This document shows positions 6,434 to 10,255 of a stretch of DNA of 10,255 nt, piece by piece; the stretch's first letter is position 1; every line of letters starts with the position of its first letter. A model generated the notes under the pieces. The model searched no databases and was not told the origin of the DNA. It worked only from the letters and a program-made list of their open reading frames with translations. The stretch lies in assembly GCA_007125735.1 (NCBI GenBank), contig SLCP01000214.1, positions 1 through 10,255 of the forward strand, written 5' to 3'. The position numbers and the translations under genes were made by a program. This DNA comes from Coriobacteriia bacterium. Its GTDB lineage: Bacteria > Actinomycetota > Coriobacteriia > Anaerosomatales > SLCP01.

Positions 6434-7579
6434 ATGTCGTTCTCCCTCATAGACCCCGCACTCGAACCGATCGCCGCTAAGGTGCTCGCCGGCGAGCGCC
6501 TCTCGGCAGGCGACGGCGTCACGCTGTACCAGAGCCGAGACCTCATCGGTATCGCGCAGATGGCCGATCACGTACGCCGTCGCCTCAACGGCGACCGCGT
6601 GTACTTCATGGTCAACCGCCACATCAACCCCACGAACATCTGCGAGAACCGCTGCAAGTTCTGCGCGTTCTCCCGCTCCGCGGGCCAGAGCGGCGCCTAC
6701 GAGATGACGCTCGACGAGATCGTCGCCGCCGCGCGTGAGTGCGTGCCCGAAGGTGCCCACGAGGTGCACATCGTGGGCGGGCTCCATCCGGAGTGGCCGT
6801 TCGAGTTCTACGTCGAGATGGTGGCACGGCTGCGCGAAGCGCTTCCCGACCACGTCATCATCCAGGCGTTCACCGCTGTCGAGATCGAGTACTACGCGCA
6901 GATCAGCGGTCTCAGTACCCTCGAAGTGCTCCAGCAGCTCAAGGAGGCGGGGCTCGACGCGCTGCCGGGCGGAGGCGCTGAGATCTTCTCCGAGCGCGCA
7001 CGCTTGGCGGCTTGGGAGAAGAAGACCTCGGCCGAGGACTGGCTCCGCATCCACGGCGAAGCGCACTCGCTCGACATCAAGACCAACTGCACGATGCTCT
7101 ATGGGCACATAGAGACGATCGAGGAGCGCGTCGACCACCTCGTGCGCTTGCGCGAGCAGCAGGATGCGAGCGGCGGGTTCCTTGCGTTCATCCCGCTCGC
7201 ATTCCACCCCGCCAACACGGAGCTTGCCGACCTGCCGGGCACCACCGGCTACGACGACCTCAAGACGCTGGCGATCGCGCGCCTCATGCTCGATAACATC
7301 CCGCATATCAAAGCATTCTGGATCATGGTGGGACTCAAGATCGCCCAGCTTGCGACGGTGTTCGGCGTCGATGACATCGATGGCACGGTGGTCGAGGAGC
7401 GCATCACGCACATGGCAGGCGCCACCACGCCGGAGGCGCTGAGCAAGGACGAGCTCGTCTCGCTCATCGCCGAGACCGGCCACACGCCGGTCGAACGCGA
7501 CACGCTCTACCGCGTGGTGCGCGTCTACGACGAAGCGCTCGGTGATGACGGCTCCGAGACGCCGGTCGAAGACGGGTAG
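6434..7579 (+). CDS. mqnE: Aminodeoxyfutalosine synthase MqnE (radical SAM)
   Basis: MqnE is a radical SAM enzyme of the futalosine menaquinone pathway. It adds the 5'-deoxyadenosyl radical to 3-[(1-carboxyvinyl)oxy]benzoate and, with loss of bicarbonate, yields 6-amino-6-deoxyfutalosine. The 381-residue protein has the [4Fe-4S] motif CxxxCxxC with Cys70, Cys74 and Cys77 inside NPTNICENRCKFCAF, preceded by VYFMVNRHI. Later come HIVGGLHPE, the LPGGGAEIF block, HSLDIKTNCTMLYGH and the C-terminal GHTPVERDTLY motif. NRHINPTN rather than DRNINYTN at the cluster separates MqnE from its paralogue MqnC, also encoded here. The ATG follows a strong GAGGAGG (6420-6426) with 7-base spacing. The gene lies directly upstream of mqnA, whose product supplies its substrate. 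Confidence 0.93.
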   Translation: MSFSLIDPALEPIAAKVLAGERLSAGDGVTLYQSRDLIGIAQMADHVRRRLNGDRVYFMVNRHINPTNICENRCKFCAFSRSAGQSGAYEMTLDEIVAAARECVPEGAHEVHIVGGLHPEWPFEFYVEMVARLREALPDHVIIQAFTAVEIEYYAQISGLSTLEVLQQLKEAGLDALPGGGAEIFSERARLAAWEKKTSAEDWLRIHGEAHSLDIKTNCTMLYGHIETIEERVDHLVRLREQQDASGGFLAFIPLAFHPANTELADLPGTTGYDDLKTLAIARLMLDNIPHIKAFWIMVGLKIAQLATVFGVDDIDGTVVEERITHMAGATTPEALSKDELVSLIAETGHTPVERDTLYRVVRVYDEALGDDGSETPVEDG

Positions 7580-7583
7580 TCGC

Positions 7584-8423
7584 GTGCGGCCCCGCCTCGG
7601 CCACATCCAGTTCCTGAACTGCCTCCCGCTCTACTACGGGCTCGTCAAGAACGACGTCCTGCTCGATGTCGACCTCGTCAAAGCCGCGCCCCGCGACCTC
7701 GCTCGCATGCTCCTCGCCGACGAACTCGACGTGGCTCCCATCCCGGCCATCGAGTACGCGCGGCACGCAGACGAACTCGTGCTCCTGCCAGACATCGCGA
7801 TATCCAGTTTCGGTGAAGTGCAGTCGATCCTCCTCCTTTCCACGCGCGCTCCGGCAGAGCTCGATGGTGCCACCGTCGCCCTCGCGGACACATCGCGCAC
7901 CTCACAGGTCCTCACGAAGATCCTGCTCGAGCGGCACTGGGGTGTGCGGCCAAGCTACGTCGAGATGCCCCCGGACCTGCCCAGCATGTTGCGCGAAGCC
8001 GACGCAGCGCTTCTCATCGGCGACGACGCCCTGCGGGCGTACTGGGAGCCCCCTCTCGACCTGATCCTCACCGACCTCGGAGCCGAATGGACGGCGTGGA
8101 CCCGCCTACCGATGGTCTACGCCGTGTGGGCGGCGCGCCGCCCGTTCGTCACCGAGCGGCCCGATGCGGTGACCGCCGTCGCCGACGCTCTCAACAACTC
8201 CCTCCTCTACTGTCGCGCCCACCTCGACGACATCTCCGCCTATGCCGCGAAGTGGGAGCCGTTCCCCACGGAGCGGTTCCAGAGCTACTTCGATGCGCTC
8301 CAGTTCCGCTTCGAGCCACAGTACCGGGAGGGTCTGACACGCTACCTCGAAGAGGCCCACGCCATCGGCGAGCTCGGCCGCATGCCCACACTCGCCGTCT
8401 TCGGTGAAGAGGCCGCCCGATGA
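7584..8423 (+). CDS. mqnA: Chorismate dehydratase MqnA
   Basis: MqnA is the first enzyme of the futalosine pathway: it removes water from chorismate to give 3-[(1-carboxyvinyl)oxy]benzoate. The fold resembles a periplasmic binding protein, but there is no signal peptide, so it acts in the cytoplasm. The family's opening RLGHIQFLNCLPLYYGL comes at the N-terminus, then DELDVAPIPAIEYA, IAISSFGEVQSILLLS (the conserved S-x-G-x-V-x-S region) and ADAALLIGDDAL. The frame is open upstream to GTG 7542 and ATG 7545, inside mqnE. The GTG at 7584, 4 bases after the mqnE stop, is preferred because the family core starts at once and no extension is expected; this gives 279 residues. The SD there is weak, so reinitiation after mqnE is likely. 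The stop overlaps mqnC as ATGA. Confidence 0.92.
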   Translation: MRPRLGHIQFLNCLPLYYGLVKNDVLLDVDLVKAAPRDLARMLLADELDVAPIPAIEYARHADELVLLPDIAISSFGEVQSILLLSTRAPAELDGATVALADTSRTSQVLTKILLERHWGVRPSYVEMPPDLPSMLREADAALLIGDDALRAYWEPPLDLILTDLGAEWTAWTRLPMVYAVWAARRPFVTERPDAVTAVADALNNSLLYCRAHLDDISAYAAKWEPFPTERFQSYFDALQFRFEPQYREGLTRYLEEAHAIGELGRMPTLAVFGEEAAR

Positions 8424-9523
8424 GTTCCAGACTCCGCGCCCTGGCCCACGCGGCCGGCCTCGGCGAGAGCCGCCTGACCACCGATGACGCGCTCGCCCTC
8501 CTCGAGCATGCAGACCTGCTCGATCTCGGGGCTGCGGCCTCGGCAATGCGCGAGCGCATACATCCCGGAGCAGAGGTCACCTTCATCGTGGACCGCAACG
8601 TGAACTACACGAACGTGTGCGCGAGCGAGTGCTCCTTCTGTGCGTTCTACCGCGAGCCCGAGCACGCCGACGCCTACGTTCACGACGCGGGTGCGCTCGC
8701 GAGCAAGGTCGCCGAGACGATCGAACTCGGCGGTACGGCGATCCTGCTGCAGGGCGGGATGCATCCCGAACTCGGCATCGAGTGGTACGAGGAGATGCTC
8801 CGCTGCATCAAGGAAGCGCACCCCTCGATCCACGTCCACGGGTTCGGTCCGCCGGAGATCGTGCACGTCGCCCGCCTCAGCGGAATCTCAACCGCCGAGG
8901 TTCTGCGGCGTCTGCGCGATGCGGGACTCGACTCACTACCCGGTGGAGGCGCGGAGATCCTCGTCGATCGAGTCCGGGCGCACCTGTCGCCCCGCAAGGC
9001 CACCGCCGCCGAGTGGCTCGACGTCATGCGCGAGGCACACTCACTCGACATCTCGACCACCGCGACGATGATGTTCGGCAGTCACGAGACCCTCGCCGAG
9101 CGCATCGAGCACCTCGCCGCCATCCGTGAGCTTCAAGACGACGCCGTTGCCGCCGAGCGCACCGGCTTCCGCGCCTTCATCCCCTGGTCGTTCCAGCCGG
9201 GCAACACCGAGTACGGCGAGGCGACCGGCGCACTCCCGGCAAGCGGCTGGGAGTACCTGCGCCTGCTGGCCGTCTCGCGCCTCTTTCTCGACTCGGTCCC
9301 CAACATCCAGGCCTCTTGGGTGACCCAGGGAGCCAAGATCGGGCAGGTTGCGCTTGCCTTCGGCGCCAACGACATGGGCTCGACGATGATCGAAGAGAAC
9401 GTCGTCGCAGCGGCAGGCACCCGCTTCATGCTCGCTCGCGACGAGCTCGTCCACCTCATCCGCGGCGCGGGCTGGACGCCCGTGCAGCGAGACACGCTCT
9501 ACCGCGAGGTCGCTAGATACTGA
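8420..9523 (+). CDS. mqnC: Cyclic dehypoxanthinyl futalosine synthase MqnC (radical SAM)
   Basis: MqnC uses a 5'-deoxyadenosyl radical to cyclise dehypoxanthine futalosine into its spiro product, the substrate of MqnD. The 367-residue protein carries DRNVNYTNVC, the hallmark of MqnC, with cluster ligands Cys67, Cys71 and Cys74 (CASECSFC) followed by AFYR. Then come LLQGGMHPELGIEWYEE, HGFGPPEIVH, the substrate-pocket LPGGGAEIL, HSLDISTTATMMFGSHET and AFIPWSFQPGNTE. The C-terminus GWTPVQRDTLYREV resembles the end of MqnE, showing common ancestry. The ATG overlaps the mqnA stop (ATGA), indicating coupled translation. The futalosine hydrolase or MTA/SAH nucleosidase acting between MqnE and MqnC, and MqnD, are not in the window. 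Over the conserved blocks it fits MqnC better than the F420 enzymes CofG/CofH, which share the fold. Confidence 0.93.
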   Translation: MSSRLRALAHAAGLGESRLTTDDALALLEHADLLDLGAAASAMRERIHPGAEVTFIVDRNVNYTNVCASECSFCAFYREPEHADAYVHDAGALASKVAETIELGGTAILLQGGMHPELGIEWYEEMLRCIKEAHPSIHVHGFGPPEIVHVARLSGISTAEVLRRLRDAGLDSLPGGGAEILVDRVRAHLSPRKATAAEWLDVMREAHSLDISTTATMMFGSHETLAERIEHLAAIRELQDDAVAAERTGFRAFIPWSFQPGNTEYGEATGALPASGWEYLRLLAVSRLFLDSVPNIQASWVTQGAKIGQVALAFGANDMGSTMIEENVVAAAGTRFMLARDELVHLIRGAGWTPVQRDTLYREVARY

Positions 9524-9526
9524 GCC

Positions 9527-9545
9527 GCGTGTTGTAGCAACTCGC
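9527..9545 (+). terminator. Weak hairpin after mqnC, possible terminator
   Basis: GCG-T-GTTG-TAG-CAAC-T-CGC folds into a short stem with one T-T mismatch, starting 3 bases past the mqnC stop. No run of T follows, so it is not a convincing intrinsic terminator. It is reported because a new promoter begins just downstream. Confidence 0.25.
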
Positions 9546-9557
9546 CCCGTTCATCTA

Positions 9558-9586
9558 TTCACAAGAGCCCCACCATGGGCTATACT
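9558..9586 (+). promoter_or_regulatory. Sigma-70-like promoter of the arsR-dsrE2 unit
   Basis: TTCACA (9558-9563) and TATACT (9581-9586) are separated by exactly 17 bases. Each hexamer matches the TTGACA/TATAAT consensus at five of six bases. Transcription would start near 9592-9594, giving a leader of about 68 bases to the preferred arsR start. This is the best promoter visible in the window. Confidence 0.65.
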
Positions 9587-9593
9587 GACCTTG

Positions 9594-9624
9594 TGCATAT
9601 ATTCTCATATTGACATGTGCGCAC
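9594..9624. promoter_or_regulatory. Possible ArsR operator just downstream of the promoter
   Basis: Right at the predicted transcription start are ATAT-TCTC-ATAT (9599-9610), a dyad with 4-base arms, and the perfect palindrome GTGCGCAC (9617-9624). AT-rich dyads at this location are common operators for autoregulating ArsR/SmtB proteins. The dyads are short, so this is a candidate only. Confidence 0.35.
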
Positions 9625-9660
9625 TTCAGAATAGTTACCAGCCTCGAAAGCGAGTCCTCA

Positions 9661-10008
9661 GTGGACTTTCACTGCCTCCACTCGGAGATCTGCCGCACGC
9701 TGGCGAACGAGAAGCGCCAGCGCATCCTCGGCGCTCTGCGCTATGGCGAACTCTCGGTCTCCCGGATCGCCGAGGAAACCGAGATCGCGCAAGCGACCGT
9801 CTCGAAGCATCTCGCGCTGCTTCGCTCCAAGGGGCTCGTCAATGCGCGCCGCGAGGGAGCGCACGTGTACTACTCCGTCGCCAACCCGAAGATCATCCAA
9901 GCGTTCGACCTCATCACCGAGGTGATGATGGAGACGCTCGCTACCCAGCAGGAGAACATCGGAGTCCACAACACACCGGACGCAGGCGGCAAGCCGCACG
10001 CAGAATAG
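9661..10008 (+). CDS. ArsR/SmtB-family winged-helix transcriptional regulator with N-terminal cysteine pair
   Basis: This small repressor is 115 residues from the GTG at 9661. ICRTLANEKRQRILGAL forms the first helices, LSVSRIAEETEIAQATVSKHLALLRSKGLV is the helix-turn-helix with its recognition helix (about residues 31-60), and RREGAHVYYSV is the beta wing. The C-terminal helix KIIQAFDLITEVMMETL is the likely dimer contact. The classic arsenic/metal motif ELCVCDL is replaced by LSVSRIAE, so it is probably not a standard As/Cd sensor. Cys5 and Cys11 lie in or before the first helix and could be a thiol or sulfur switch; this is inference. The frame is open to a TTG at 9610, but that would overlap the candidate operator and lack an SD. 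A DsrE2-like gene follows 53 bases downstream and is the likely target along with autoregulation. Confidence 0.85.
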   Translation: MDFHCLHSEICRTLANEKRQRILGALRYGELSVSRIAEETEIAQATVSKHLALLRSKGLVNARREGAHVYYSVANPKIIQAFDLITEVMMETLATQQENIGVHNTPDAGGKPHAE

Positions 10009-10045
10009 GCATGCATGGCGAGACAGTGACGCGCCCGACATGACC

Positions 10046-10053
10046 GAGGAGGT
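10046..10053 (+). promoter_or_regulatory. Ribosome binding site of the DsrE2-like gene
   Basis: GAGGAGGT lies 8 bases before a GTG at 10062. It decides for this GTG start rather than the in-frame ATG at 10071, which would be 17 bases away. Confidence 0.75.
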
Positions 10054-10061
10054 CAACAACA

Positions 10062-10255
10062 GTGAGCGAGATGGACAGCGTACGTCAGGAAGAGCCCAAG
10101 AAGCTCGCCATGGTCGTCATGAGCGGCGACATGGACAAGCTGTTCGGCGCGTTCATCATCGCGACAGGCGCCGCGGCGATGGGCATGCGGGTGACCATGA
10201 TCTTCACCTTCTGGGGGCTGCGCGCAATCAAGAAGAACGTGCGTACCGGCAAGAC
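10062..10255 (+). CDS. DsrE2/DsrE-DsrF-DrsH-like sulfur-relay family protein, N-terminal part (cut by window end)
   Basis: Only the first 64 or so codons are visible, with no stop. After a short polar leader (VSEMDSVRQEEPKK) the sequence runs KLAMVVMSGDMDKLFGAF, then ATGAAAMGMRVTMIFTFWGL and RAIKK. The S-G-D-x-D-K turn, the AAAMG segment and TMIFTFWGL are the fingerprint of the DsrE2-like group (the peroxiredoxin-like DsrE/F/DrsH family). Members take part in persulfide handling in the cytoplasm or at the membrane, often beside TusA, rhodanese or sulfide-quinone reductase genes. No cysteine is in the visible part; in this family functional cysteines often lie further on, so sulfur-carrier activity cannot be judged. 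The gene shares the promoter of the ArsR-type regulator and is probably controlled by it. Confidence 0.8.
   Translation, partial: MSEMDSVRQEEPKKLAMVVMSGDMDKLFGAFIIATGAAAMGMRVTMIFTFWGLRAIKKNVRTGK

Noticed and set aside
6134..7606. Long open frame on the minus strand (490 codons) opposite ugd and mqnE
   Set aside because: The plus-strand frame carries the intact MqnE cluster motif and conserved blocks; the reverse frame is a GC-bias shadow.
10009..10061. Short frame from ATG 10012 between the ArsR gene and the DsrE2-like gene
   Set aside because: It is only 10 codons, with no SD of its own; the strong SD in this gap belongs to the GTG at 10062.

Overview
The window is GC-rich bacterial DNA with strong G/C third-position bias, and almost all of it is coding. 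It carries a futalosine-route menaquinone operon, an ArsR-type regulator next to a DsrE2-like gene, and a CBS-domain glycine-betaine-type ABC transporter. This mix and the base composition suggest a high-GC, probably anaerobic or facultative actinobacterium such as a Coriobacteriia/Anaerosomatales-like lineage. That placement is inference; no rRNA or taxonomic marker is present.

Layout. Positions 1-4912 are on the minus strand. An osmoprotectant-type ABC importer is encoded in the order binding lipoprotein (4912-3944), long permease (3937-2747), CBS ATPase (2750-1584) and short permease (1587-832), with ATGA overlaps at both junctions of the ATPase gene. This is the gene order of yehZYXW/osmF. 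After 67 bases follows the 5' part of tilS (764 to beyond base 1). Positions 4913-5108 form a divergent regulatory region with an AT-rich patch, a tandem direct repeat and a possible pseudoknot over the next ribosome binding site.

Positions 5109-9523 are on the plus strand. A UDP-glucose 6-dehydrogenase gene is followed after 23 bases by mqnE, mqnA and mqnC. MqnA makes 3-(1-carboxyvinyl)oxybenzoate from chorismate, MqnE joins it to S-adenosylmethionine to give aminodeoxyfutalosine, and MqnC cyclises dehypoxanthine futalosine. The hydrolase step and MqnD are not in the window.

Positions 9524-10255 start a new transcription unit with a good sigma-70-like promoter (9558-9586), a small ArsR-family repressor with two N-terminal cysteines, and the start of a DsrE2-like sulfur-relay gene cut by the window end. 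No rRNA, tRNA, CRISPR, transposase or phage gene was seen. Nothing here is clearly a new system. The best leads are the ugd leader structure, the ArsR/DsrE2 pair, and the linkage of ugd to the menaquinone genes.
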